Shown piece by piece: positions 38,431-46,102 of a stretch of DNA of 64,000 nucleotides (its first letter is position 1; each line of letters begins with the position of its first letter). The stretch comes from an uncultured Pseudomonadota bacterium. GTDB lineage: Bacteria; Pseudomonadota; Gammaproteobacteria; Methylococcales; Methylomonadaceae. A program made the translations under genes and the position numbers. Under the pieces are notes generated by a model, which saw nothing but the letters and a program-made list of their open reading frames with translations, did no database searches and was not told the origin of the DNA. Location of the stretch: NCBI GenBank assembly GCA_903870545.1, contig CAIQDI010000024.1, positions 106,948-170,947 of the forward strand. Reading direction: 5' to 3'.

Positions 38431-38436
38431 TAAAAT
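38431..38436 (+). promoter_or_regulatory. -10 element of candidate small RNA A
   Basis: TAAAAT preceded by TG at 38427-38428. The -35 position (TTTTCA/TTTCAA near 38408) is poor, as expected of a promoter needing an activator bound just upstream. Predicted start of transcription is near 38443. Confidence 0.5.
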
Positions 38437-38442
38437 AGCGTC

Positions 38443-38536
38443 ACTCTTCAAAGCTCCTCTGGGCGATAGAGTCTTATATCCATATATCCATCTCTTTTTA
38501 ATGCCGCCTCAAATTTTCGTTGCGGCATTTTTTTTA
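38443..38536 (+). ncRNA. Candidate small RNA A
   Basis: No open frame of note lies between the promoter and terminator here. The predicted 94-nt transcript carries GCTCCTCTGGG, an exact tandem of ATATCCAT (38476-38491) and a terminator with eight Ts. Pyrimidine-rich segments such as CTCCTC could pair with ribosome-binding sites. Its promoter layout and the motif TTATATCC are shared with the candidate at 44602. Prediction only; no expression evidence. Confidence 0.5.
38500..38536 (+). terminator. Rho-independent terminator of candidate small RNA A
   Basis: AATGCCGC at 38500-38507 pairs with GCGGCATT at 38522-38529 around a 14-nt loop, followed by TTTTTTT. No annotated gene ends immediately upstream; the preceding coding sequence stops about 200 bp earlier. 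Confidence 0.88.
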
Positions 38537-38620
38537 TTCTGCGTTTTATTATTCAAAACGAGTGCAATTAAAAGTGAAAGAGATTCTGTGAAATGTCTTC
38601 ATTTGAAATTGGTATAAACG

Positions 38621-38845
38621 ATGACTCAACATAACGATCAAGTTTTTATGAACCGCTTAAATCAACACCCACAACTGCGTGAACGAGTAGAAACACTGCT
38701 CAACGTGGTTGAGAATACCGTTAGTAACACCACAAAAGCGGATAATTCTAAAAAACAAGCAATGGAAGAATTGCGAAAAATGGATAATGATGCTTTACAT
38801 TATGACAACAGTAAAACAGGTCTGGTGGCGTACCATCTTCGGTAA
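38621..38845 (+). pseudogene. N-terminal stub of an IS transposase (ISKra4-like)
   Basis: A 74-residue ORF with LNQHPQLRERVETLLNVVEN followed by KADNSKKQAMEELRKMDNDA, a pattern I associate with the N-terminus of ISKra4-type transposases (leucine-rich helix, VEN, KAD, EELR). The rest of the transposase is absent and the ORF ends in unrelated sequence running into a moaE relic. No terminal inverted repeats were found. Most likely a dead insertion-sequence fragment. Confidence 0.5.
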
Positions 38846-38856
38846 GTGAGCAACCC

Positions 38857-38992
38857 GATATTATTCTGGCAAAAAATTTAGATTATTAGTCGATTGTTTG
38901 GGTTGCAGTTTGATTAGCGAAGCGTGCTACCATTTTGGAAGTCAGAACAGCTGGCGGCGAATGAAAAGCGGTTGGTGAAAGGCAAAAAATAA
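38857..38992 (+). pseudogene. moaE: Relic of a second moaE copy
   Basis: The last frame, LPFWKSEQLAANEKRLVKGKK then stop, matches the moaE C-terminus PFWKLEQLATNEKRW. Upstream, CGATTGTTTGGGTTGCAGTT parallels the moaE DNA for PIVLVAVW, and GATATTATTCTGGC parallels DILP, with deletions and stops between. Only the 3' third remains. It indicates a duplicated moaE that was broken, with a transposase stub at its upstream edge. Confidence 0.72.
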
Positions 38993-39019
38993 TTTTTTAC
39001 ACCTTTCACCAGCTGTTAT

Positions 39020-39568
39020 TTAAAAAGCAGGTTTTTCTTCTGTGTTGTTGTAACGCTGAATGCTGTCTACAATTTCTTTTTTAGCTTCTTCAATGCCAAA
39101 CCAACCTTCGATTTTCACCCATTTTCCGTCTTCTAAATCTTTATAATGCTGAAAAAAATGCGCGATTTTCGCTAATTTATCTTCCGAAATATCTTCGTAA
39201 GTGTTGACTTTTTTATAGCACGGAGTTAGCTTTTCAACGGGAACCGCTAAAATTTTGGCATCTTCGCCCGCCTCATCCGTCATTTTCAATACACCAATGG
39301 GACGGCAACGAATCACACAGCCGCTCAACAACGGCGCAGGCGAAATCACCAATACATCAACCGGATCACCATCATCCGAAAGACTATGCGGAACATAACC
39401 GTAATTGGTCGGATATTGCATCGCCGTCCCCATAAAACGATCAACGGTTAACGCGCCTGTTTCTTTATCGACCTCGTATTTAACCGGATCGCTGTACGCA
39501 GGAATCTCGATGATAACGTTAATATCGTGAGGAACATCTTTTCCTGACTTCACTTTCATAAATGACAT
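39020..39568 (-). CDS. ppa: Inorganic pyrophosphatase
   Basis: Hydrolyses pyrophosphate to drive biosynthesis. The 182-residue family I enzyme has the metal-binding signature [10 protein letters not shown] plus GYVPHSLS and KIEGWFG. AAAGGATAATT before the ATG is a good ribosome-binding site. It stands alone on the minus strand, convergent with the moaE relic. Confidence 0.96.
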   Translation of the reverse strand: MSFMKVKSGKDVPHDINVIIEIPAYSDPVKYEVDKETGALTVDRFMGTAMQYPTNYGYVPHSLSDDGDPVDVLVISPAPLLSGCVIRCRPIGVLKMTDEAGEDAKILAVPVEKLTPCYKKVNTYEDISEDKLAKIAHFFQHYKDLEDGKWVKIEGWFGIEEAKKEIVDSIQRYNNTEEKPAF

Positions 39569-39648
39569 AATTATCCTTTTTTTGAGTTAATTTTAATGAA
39601 AACGTGCATTATACCAGACTTATCTTAGGCTTTTTAACGAGGACATCA

Positions 39649-40458
39649 ATGCAAGGTCGATTAGAAAAAATGGTGGCGACTCATGACGCACCGATACGTT
39701 ACGAATTAGTTTTGAATCATCAGCGCGTGCCGCTCAATCAGTTGCTGGGACACACAGTGTCGTTGCAACACACGGGACAATTGTATTGTTTACATTGCAA
39801 TATGCCGATGAAAAAAAGTTTTAACCAAGGATATTGTTATCCCTGCTTTTCACGACTGGCGCAATGTGATATGTGTATGATGAAACCTGAAATGTGTCAT
39901 CATGCCGTAGGAACGTGTCGTGATTCGGTGTGGGCGGAAACATTTTGTTTTCAATCACACATCGTTTATTTGGCAAATACCAGCGGTTTAAAAGTCGGTA
40001 TTACGCGCCACACGCAAATTCCCACGCGCTGGATTGATCAAGGTGCTATTCAAGCGTTACCGATTTTTAAAGTTACTTCGCGGCGACTTTCGGGGCAAAT
40101 CGAAACGCTGCTTGCTCAACACGTCAGCGATAAAACGCAATGGCAACGAATGCTGAAACATCAAATCGAACCGCTCGATTTGGTTGCGGAACGTGATAAA
40201 TTGTTAACCACCTGCGCGAATGAATTAAACGAACTGGCACAGATAAATAGTGGTGCGATGGAATTTTTAGCGGGCGAAAAAGTGGTTGATTTGCATTATC
40301 CGATTGAAATTGCGCCGTTAAAAGTGACTGCGTTAAATTTTGACAAAACACCGCACATTTCTGGCGTTCTGCACGGAATTAAAGGGCAGTATTTGATTTT
40401 TGACAAAGGCGTATTGAATGTGCGTAAATTTACCGGTTACGAAATTACGTTGATTTAA
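39649..40458 (+). CDS. DUF2797 domain protein
   Basis: A 269-residue protein of the DUF2797 family, function unknown. The start is the ATG at 39649 (MQGRLEKMV), preceded by CGAGG. It contains two cysteine clusters (CLHCNMPMKK with YCYPCF, and CDMCMMKPEMCHH) that probably bind zinc, followed by HIVYLANTSGLKVGITRH, which resembles a GIY-YIG-like beta strand pair. It is divergent from ppa, which begins 80 bp away. Confidence 0.82.
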   Translation: MQGRLEKMVATHDAPIRYELVLNHQRVPLNQLLGHTVSLQHTGQLYCLHCNMPMKKSFNQGYCYPCFSRLAQCDMCMMKPEMCHHAVGTCRDSVWAETFCFQSHIVYLANTSGLKVGITRHTQIPTRWIDQGAIQALPIFKVTSRRLSGQIETLLAQHVSDKTQWQRMLKHQIEPLDLVAERDKLLTTCANELNELAQINSGAMEFLAGEKVVDLHYPIEIAPLKVTALNFDKTPHISGVLHGIKGQYLIFDKGVLNVRKFTGYEITLI

Positions 40459-40493
40459 AATTTTTTGATTTTTCTGTCCAAAATGGAATAATT

Positions 40494-42494
40494 ATGCAGT
40501 CTGTAGAGCAAACTTTTAGTGTCGCTGATACTGATAAATTTACAAACCTAGACACGCCTAATGTATCTTTTAGCGTATCGCCCGAATTACTTGAATGTTT
40601 ACCGGGATTTGAATTGACAAATATCTTAACCATGTTGAGTGGTAATGAAGAGAAATTAGTTAATCTTTTGAAAAAATTTCGAGAGAAATATGTTGATGAA
40701 GGACATTTAATTCAGGAACTTATTTCTGCCGATAATCTGGTGAAAGCAGAAGAACATTTACACGCATTGAAAGGCACCGCTGGCAATTTAGGCATCACGC
40801 TGTTACACCGTGCTTCGGATGAATTACATAATCAATTAAAAAACGCGCGATATTCAGCGCAAACGTTAGAAAATTTTGACAGTGCATTTAAAAAAGCAAT
40901 GGCGACGATTGCGAATCTGTCTGAATTTTCAATCGATAAAAAAATATTGGTGTTAAACGAGCTTTCTACCTTTCAAAAAATTGTAGAAAACTTGAATGAT
41001 TTATTGGTCAATGACCGATTTGTTGAAGATGAATTACTGGACGAATTGAAATTACATTTGTACGAGCATCAACACGCGGCGTATGGCGAGATAGTACAAA
41101 AAATTTACGAAACGGAATATCCACAGGCAAGATTACTTTTAAAAAATCTTCTTGGATATTGCACTATCCCAAAAACATCCGAACCTGATACGACAAAGCT
41201 CACGATTTTAGTCGTGGATGATAATCGAATGACGCAAGAAGCCTTCGTGTCGTTTTTAAAACCGCATTATTTGGTCAAAGTCGCTATTTCTGGGGCGCGT
41301 GCATTAAGTATCGCGAAAGCTACTGCCAATATTGGTTTGATTTTACTCGATGTCAGTATGCCAGATATGGATGGCTACGAAGTGTGTAAACAATTAAAAA
41401 ATGATGTGACAACCACCGATATTCCTATTATTTTCATCACGGTAGGAACGGATTCACGCTCAGAAGTGCGCGGGCTTCAATTAGGCGCGGTGGATTATCT
41501 TAAAAAGCCGATTGGTCCCGTTACCACATTGTTAAGAATAAAAAATCAGCTGTTGATTGCCGAAAAAAATAAAGCCACACGTCAACAACTGGTTTTTCAA
41601 CATGCTGAAAAGGAACGTTATTCTGCTGAACTGGTTATAGCCACTCAAGAGCTTGTTTTTCAAAGCTCTGAAATACAAGACCGTGCGGTGGAACTGAGGG
41701 TTGCTCACAGTGAAAATGATGTGTTAAATCACCAAGTGAATCAGATGCAAAAATTGGAAAGCATTGGTCAATTGACGGCGGGAATTACCCACGATTTCAA
41801 CAACGTTTTGGCGTGTATGTTGGGTTACAACGAAATGAACCTTATCCTAACGGAAGATATAATTGACAAAGGGCTAAAGGCTCAAATTGAAAAAAACATT
41901 CAACAAATAGATTTTGCGGGGCAAAGGGCGGTGTCACTGATTCAAAAAATTATGGGTTATTGTCGCGAAAGCTCGCTTAAAATGAGCGCGAATACACCGT
42001 CCACGCGCAAGGTAATTGAAGAGGTTGTCGCCATGTTAACGCCCGCGCTCACGAGTCGTATCAAACTTGAATTGGCGTTAAATTGCGATGAAAACATCAA
42101 AATTGATACGGTTGACTTACATCAAATTTTAACCAATTTAGCCGTGAATGCGCGAGATGCCATGAAGAATCGGGGGGGCGTTATTCACATTTCACTGAAA
42201 ACGACTAGGCTTTTGACTACCTACTGCACCGTTTGCGCTAAAATGTTGACGGGTAATTTTATTGAGTTAAGCGTGTCTGACAACGGTGTGGGCATTGATC
42301 CAAAAATTGTTAGCCAGATTTTCACCCCTTTTTTCACTACAAAAGAACTGGGCGAAGGAACGGGATTAGGTTTATCAACAGTGAGCAGTATTGTGCATCA
42401 TTCAAACGGTCATATTTTGATTGATTCTAAGCATAGTCAACCGAATCAAGGTACGGCGTTTCGGCTGTTATTTCCATTGTTGCCCAAAATTTAA
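40494..42494 (+). CDS. Hpt-REC-histidine kinase protein
   Basis: A 666-residue cytoplasmic signalling protein with unusual order. An N-terminal Hpt domain has H90 in EEHLHALKGTAGNLG. A central receiver has VVDDNRMTQ and D286 in LLDVSMPDMDGYE. The C-terminal kinase has H433 in AGITHDFNNVLACMLGYNE, an NtrB-like HDFNN box, then NLAVNARDAM, DNGVGIDPKI and GTGLGLSTVSS. No membrane helix or sensor domain is visible, so it probably takes phosphate from another kinase through the Hpt or receiver. It lies convergent with regA. Confidence 0.9.
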   Translation: MQSVEQTFSVADTDKFTNLDTPNVSFSVSPELLECLPGFELTNILTMLSGNEEKLVNLLKKFREKYVDEGHLIQELISADNLVKAEEHLHALKGTAGNLGITLLHRASDELHNQLKNARYSAQTLENFDSAFKKAMATIANLSEFSIDKKILVLNELSTFQKIVENLNDLLVNDRFVEDELLDELKLHLYEHQHAAYGEIVQKIYETEYPQARLLLKNLLGYCTIPKTSEPDTTKLTILVVDDNRMTQEAFVSFLKPHYLVKVAISGARALSIAKATANIGLILLDVSMPDMDGYEVCKQLKNDVTTTDIPIIFITVGTDSRSEVRGLQLGAVDYLKKPIGPVTTLLRIKNQLLIAEKNKATRQQLVFQHAEKERYSAELVIATQELVFQSSEIQDRAVELRVAHSENDVLNHQVNQMQKLESIGQLTAGITHDFNNVLACMLGYNEMNLILTEDIIDKGLKAQIEKNIQQIDFAGQRAVSLIQKIMGYCRESSLKMSANTPSTRKVIEEVVAMLTPALTSRIKLELALNCDENIKIDTVDLHQILTNLAVNARDAMKNRGGVIHISLKTTRLLTTYCTVCAKMLTGNFIELSVSDNGVGIDPKIVSQIFTPFFTTKELGEGTGLGLSTVSSIVHHSNGHILIDSKHSQPNQGTAFRLLFPLLPKI

Positions 42495-42530
42495 AAAAAG
42501 CCCCATTGCATTGATAGCAAATGGGGACGT
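42493..42530. terminator. Bidirectional terminator between the Hpt kinase gene and regA
   Basis: GCCCCATTGC at 42500-42509 pairs with GCAAATGGGG at 42517-42526 (one bulge). The A-run before it gives a strong U-run on the minus strand for regA; the plus side has ACGTTTTG. Confidence 0.8.
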
Positions 42531-42538
42531 TTTGTTAC

Positions 42539-43090
42539 TTACGATTGAACTGGGCGTTTTTCTAATTTGCGTTGCAACGATCGCCGGTGCATATTCAATG
42601 CTCGCGCCGCCGCTGAAATGTTGCCATCGTGTTGCATAATCACTTTTTGTAAATGCTCCCATTCCAATCGTTTCACTGACAGCGGTATATCGCTGATGGT
42701 CGCGGATGAATCGCCTTCATTTTTATGCAATGCTCTAACGATTTCGTCCGCGTTAGCGGGTTTTGTTAAATAATGCGTGGCACCTAATTTAATCGCTTCC
42801 ACCGCCGTGGCAATACTCGCAAATCCGGTCAATACCACAATGCGCGTATTGTCATCGAGTGAAATCAGTTTTTTGACCAATTCCAACCCCGACTCAAAGC
42901 CAATTCGTAAATCAATCACCGCATATTCAGGTAAATTTTGTTCAGCTAATGCGATTCCTTCCGCCACATCGTAAGCCACTAATACGTCGTAATTCCGTTT
43001 TTCCAGCGCACTTTTTAATACCATGCAAAAAGTTTGATCGTCATCGACCAACAATAAACGTGGATTATCAAGTTCTTCAATAGCTGTCAT
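42539..43090 (-). CDS. regA: Redox response regulator of the RegA/PrrA/RoxR family
   Basis: A 183-residue transcription regulator. The receiver has LLVDDDQTF and phosphoacceptor D60 in VIDLRIGFESGLELV, and KLGATHYLTKPANADEI closes it. The C-terminal Fis-type helix-turn-helix (HDGNISAAARALNMHRRSLQ) is the signature of the RegA/ActR/PrrA/RoxR group, which binds GCGNC-GNCGC palindromes. It overlaps regB by 14 bp, so the pair is translationally coupled. Such boxes occur at 38377 and 44550. Confidence 0.94.
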   Translation of the reverse strand: MTAIEELDNPRLLLVDDDQTFCMVLKSALEKRNYDVLVAYDVAEGIALAEQNLPEYAVIDLRIGFESGLELVKKLISLDDNTRIVVLTGFASIATAVEAIKLGATHYLTKPANADEIVRALHKNEGDSSATISDIPLSVKRLEWEHLQKVIMQHDGNISAAARALNMHRRSLQRKLEKRPVQS

Positions 43091-44462
43091 CTTCTTCTGT
43101 CTCGTCGGTTAGTAATAAGGGTAAAGTAATGGTCACTTGTGCGCCGCCTTCCGCATTATTCGTGAAATCAATTTTGCCGCCCAACCGTTGTAATGTCGAA
43201 CAGCTTAAAAATAGTCCTACGCCTAACCCTTGTTTTCGGCTAATGACCGGTTGTTGTCCTGCGAATTCGATAATATCGTCTGAAAAACCTGTGCCAAAAT
43301 CACAAATTTTAAACGTTGCCGCGTATCTATCCCACGTCGCATGGAATTCAATACCTAATTCAGGCTGAGTAGCTTCAGCGGCATTATTTAAAATGTTAAT
43401 CAGCGAATGCGTGAGTGTGCGTTCGGCGATAATTTTTGCGTCTAAATTCACCTCGGAATCGATAAATAAATTTAATTTGGTACTGACTTTATGCGTTCGC
43501 CATTGGGTAATCACTTCGTCGAGATAGTCGCTGAGATTCATGACATTGCCAGATTCAGCCCGCATTTCACCGGCTGACGCGGACATTACCGATAAGGCTT
43601 CTTTGCAACGGTTAATTTGATGTTGAATAATATCCATTTTTTCGTACAAATCGGGATGATTACGATATGAATCGTCTTGCGTGAGTTCGTGGACAATGAT
43701 TGCCATTGTGCCTAATGGTGTTCCCATGTCGTGTGCGGCACTGGCAGCCAAGGTTCCCAGTGCGACAACACGCTCATCGCGCAACGCATTTTCCCGCGCT
43801 TCCGCTAAACTACGTTCACGGATTTTTAACGTTTTCGCCAGTTCGACTACGAAAAAAGCAACTAATCCAGCACTAAATACAAAACCAAACCACATACCAA
43901 AAATGTGCAGATTAAAATAATTTTTATCGTGTAGCGCGTGCGATTGATTGCTGGTTTCTAAATCTGTCACCGCTCCAGAAAAGTTAATGGAGGAAGCGTG
44001 ATTTAAATGTGGCGCAATCGATGGTAACGGCACGTTATAAACCATCAACATGGTGTACATGGATGTTGTTAAAATCACCATGTGCCACGCATACGTTGGC
44101 GGCAACATAATGGCGGTAATCATGAGTGGCAACAAATAAACCCAAATAATTGGATTCGACGCGCCGCCGGTCAAATAAAGTAATCCCGTAATCGCAATCA
44201 CATCTAAAACCAGTTGAAAGAAAATTTCTCGCGTGGTGACGGGTGAACTGTCTTGTAATCGTAACCAAGTGTAAATATTGATGGCGGCAATGCTGGCAAT
44301 AATCCATGATAATTGACGTTGCGGTAATTTAATATACAAGCCATAAGTGCAGACGAAAATTAAAAAAGTTTCGCTAAACAACATTAAATTACGCAATACA
44401 AACAGCCATTTTAAATTTTGTCGGACAGATAATTCTGATTTAGAAGCCGCGTAGGAAAACAT
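43077..44462 (-). CDS. regB: Redox sensor histidine kinase of the RegB/PrrB/RoxS family
   Basis: A 461-residue membrane kinase. About six N-terminal helices include the ubiquinone-binding heptapeptide GGASNPI at 99-105, matching the RegB GGxxNPF motif. The phosphorylated H244 lies in AASAAHDMGTPLGTMA, and the redox-active cysteine is conserved as C286 in INRCKEAL. The HATPase region has NILNNAAEAT and QGLGVGLFLS. It would sense quinone-pool redox state and phosphorylate RegA. A RegA-type palindrome lies about 90-105 bp upstream of its ATG. Confidence 0.94.
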   Translation of the reverse strand: MFSYAASKSELSVRQNLKWLFVLRNLMLFSETFLIFVCTYGLYIKLPQRQLSWIIASIAAINIYTWLRLQDSSPVTTREIFFQLVLDVIAITGLLYLTGGASNPIIWVYLLPLMITAIMLPPTYAWHMVILTTSMYTMLMVYNVPLPSIAPHLNHASSINFSGAVTDLETSNQSHALHDKNYFNLHIFGMWFGFVFSAGLVAFFVVELAKTLKIRERSLAEARENALRDERVVALGTLAASAAHDMGTPLGTMAIIVHELTQDDSYRNHPDLYEKMDIIQHQINRCKEALSVMSASAGEMRAESGNVMNLSDYLDEVITQWRTHKVSTKLNLFIDSEVNLDAKIIAERTLTHSLINILNNAAEATQPELGIEFHATWDRYAATFKICDFGTGFSDDIIEFAGQQPVISRKQGLGVGLFLSCSTLQRLGGKIDFTNNAEGGAQVTITLPLLLTDETEEDDSY

Positions 44463-44549
44463 AAGAACTCACAACAAAGGAAAATTAAGTTGTGCGTAGT
44501 GTAAAGTGATTTTGAGATTTAAGCAGTATTGAAAGCATTGTGAGCAACC

Positions 44550-44566
44550 TGCGACAATTTGTCGCA
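44550..44566. promoter_or_regulatory. RegA/PrrA-type operator between regB and a candidate small RNA
   Basis: TGCGACAATTTGTCGCA is a perfect palindrome with 8-bp arms and a single central base. It fits the RegA/PrrA consensus and lies between regB (minus, ATG at 44462) and the plus-strand candidate small RNA. The 21 bases from 44551 match 19 of 21 at 38392, including the following ATTTTC. It suggests autoregulation of regBA and co-control of the RNA. Confidence 0.7.
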
Positions 44567-44589
44567 TTTTCCTGGGCATAATTTGTTGT

Positions 44590-44595
44590 TATGAT
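44590..44595 (+). promoter_or_regulatory. -10 element of candidate small RNA B
   Basis: TATGAT with TG two bases upstream (extended -10), starting 39 bp after the first base of the palindrome at 44551. This is the same spacing as in the unit at 38392-38436. Confidence 0.55.
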
Positions 44596-44601
44596 GTGCC
44601 A

Positions 44602-44704
44602 ACTTTATTGATTCTTTAAACTATTTTCTTTGTAGCTGACAGTTAAAGTTGTGTTATATCCTTCCTAATACCTCGGCGACTTTGTTTAAGTCGCCTTTTT
44701 TTTG
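44602..44704 (+). ncRNA. Candidate small RNA B, divergent from regB
   Basis: The 243-bp gap between regB and the lipoprotein gene is non-coding on the plus strand yet ends in a plus-strand terminator, which makes no sense for the two minus-strand neighbours. The predicted 103-nt RNA contains TTATATCCTTCCT just before the terminator; TTATATCC is shared with candidate A at the same relative place, and CCTTCCT could pair with ribosome-binding sites. Prediction only. Confidence 0.5.
44675..44704 (+). terminator. Rho-independent terminator of candidate small RNA B
   Basis: GGCGACT at 44675-44681 pairs perfectly with AGTCGCC at 44689-44695, loop of seven, followed by nine Ts. Its orientation is plus, while both flanking genes are on the minus strand. 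Confidence 0.88.
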
Positions 44705-44705
44705 C

Positions 44706-45479
44706 TTAAATTCCACCAGCTTTTGCTCGCGCTTCGTTTGCTCCTGCGCTGTCACCCTGCATTTCTTTTGCATGTGCGATAAGTAACCAGCAATTTTTTT
44801 TCAGGGTATTATCTTTTCCTGCCAATAAAGCAGATTTTTTTGCTAAATCTTCTGCTAACACGGGTTTCGATTGTTTTAATCGTAACACCGCTAATTTATA
44901 TAACAATTCTGCATTACGCGGTTCAATCCGAATAGCGCGTTCTATCGTAGCCGCCGCTGATTCCACGTCGCCCGATTTACTACTTTGATTGGCTGCCGTC
45001 ACTAACGCCGAAACGGCTGGCGATTGTGCAGAATTCGATTCGACCGCTTTAAATTCAATTGGTGCGGCAGGTTCAAATTTCGGCACACCCGTTTCAGACG
45101 GCGGCGTTGGCATCAACAAATGTTTGGACGGCGGGGCAACTTCAATGACTTTTGGAATCCCTGTATTAACCGAAGGTGCAATCGGAATAGGAGCCGCAAT
45201 CGGTTCTGCTTTAATTTCAACTTGTTCAATCGGCGTAAGTTCTTCCAGCGATTCTACTTTTACCACTTCATCGACTTGAATTTTAGGCGCAATCGGTTGT
45301 TTTGATGTGGCTGGCATCGGCGCATTGTACGGGCGATTACTGGTGTAAACGGGTGCAGGCGGTTGCGATCCACTTAAACCCGTACAGCCCGTAATGAACA
45401 TCGGTAATATACCGCCGATTAAAACAAATTTTCTAATGGTGTAATTGTTCAAATCAAAATAATTCAATGTCATCGTCAT
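44706..45479 (-). CDS. TPR-containing lipoprotein
   Basis: A 257-residue protein with a lipoprotein signal (KFVLIGGILPMFITGC, lipidation Cys in TGC), a long Pro/Glu/Ile-rich linker and a C-terminal pair of TPR-like repeats (ALVTAANQSSKSGDVESAAA, then IRIEPRNAELLYKLAVLRL). The likely place is the outer membrane, periplasmic face. The start at 45479 overlaps the upstream gene by 26 bp; a second ATG six bases later is equally possible. Function unknown. Confidence 0.8.
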   Translation of the reverse strand: MTMTLNYFDLNNYTIRKFVLIGGILPMFITGCTGLSGSQPPAPVYTSNRPYNAPMPATSKQPIAPKIQVDEVVKVESLEELTPIEQVEIKAEPIAAPIPIAPSVNTGIPKVIEVAPPSKHLLMPTPPSETGVPKFEPAAPIEFKAVESNSAQSPAVSALVTAANQSSKSGDVESAAATIERAIRIEPRNAELLYKLAVLRLKQSKPVLAEDLAKKSALLAGKDNTLKKNCWLLIAHAKEMQGDSAGANEARAKAGGI

Positions 45480-45999
45480 TTGTTTGTTCCGCTTCTATTG
45501 CTTCTTTAATTGCTAAAGCCTCTTCAATCGATTTGCCATTTAAAATAGCATCGAACATTATTTTTTCCGATTCCATCGTATAACGAGAACGGATTTCCAT
45601 TTGAAATTTGTACCATTCATGTGGATTGTACAAACGATCTGGACTTTCAACTAGCGACGACAAGCCTTTGAGATTCGCCGTCACATGATGTAAACATTGT
45701 TGTAATCGATCATAAAATTGAAATGCCATAATCGAATCTTGAATGCGCCCACTCGTTTCAAAGCAACTTTTTAACGCTTCTTCGCGTGAAGGCGATTCGT
45801 CTAAATTTTGCAAATGATTGTAAATAGTTTGCATGTGTTCAACCATCGACGTGAACGAATCCGTCAACGTGTTCACCGAACCATCCGCCGTATTGAGCAT
45901 ATCTTCAACTTGCCCGGCTGAAACATTCAGTAATTTTGCCGTTTCACGGATTTGTGTCCAATCAAGGTCAGGCGTAAAAGAATTAGAATTTTTAGTCAT
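45454..45999 (-). CDS. Helical hypothetical protein, CheZ/MCP-like coiled coil
   Basis: A 181-residue soluble, mostly helical protein. The centre, SIMAFQFYDRLQQCLHHVT, resembles the helix of chemotaxis phosphatase-like proteins, and the C-terminus is acidic (NDDDIELF), as is common for proteins that bind a receiver domain. I cannot assign a family with confidence. It overlaps the lipoprotein gene, so the two are cotranscribed. Confidence 0.65.
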   Translation of the reverse strand: MTKNSNSFTPDLDWTQIRETAKLLNVSAGQVEDMLNTADGSVNTLTDSFTSMVEHMQTIYNHLQNLDESPSREEALKSCFETSGRIQDSIMAFQFYDRLQQCLHHVTANLKGLSSLVESPDRLYNPHEWYKFQMEIRSRYTMESEKIMFDAILNGKSIEEALAIKEAIEAEQTNDDDIELF

Positions 46000-46102
46000 G
46001 CAATTTCCCGAAATATAAAGGGTTAAGTCAAATTAGAATTTGTAAAGTCGGTGCATTATAACCAACAAACAAGGTATGCCGTGATTTTAAAAAACAGCTA
46101 AT

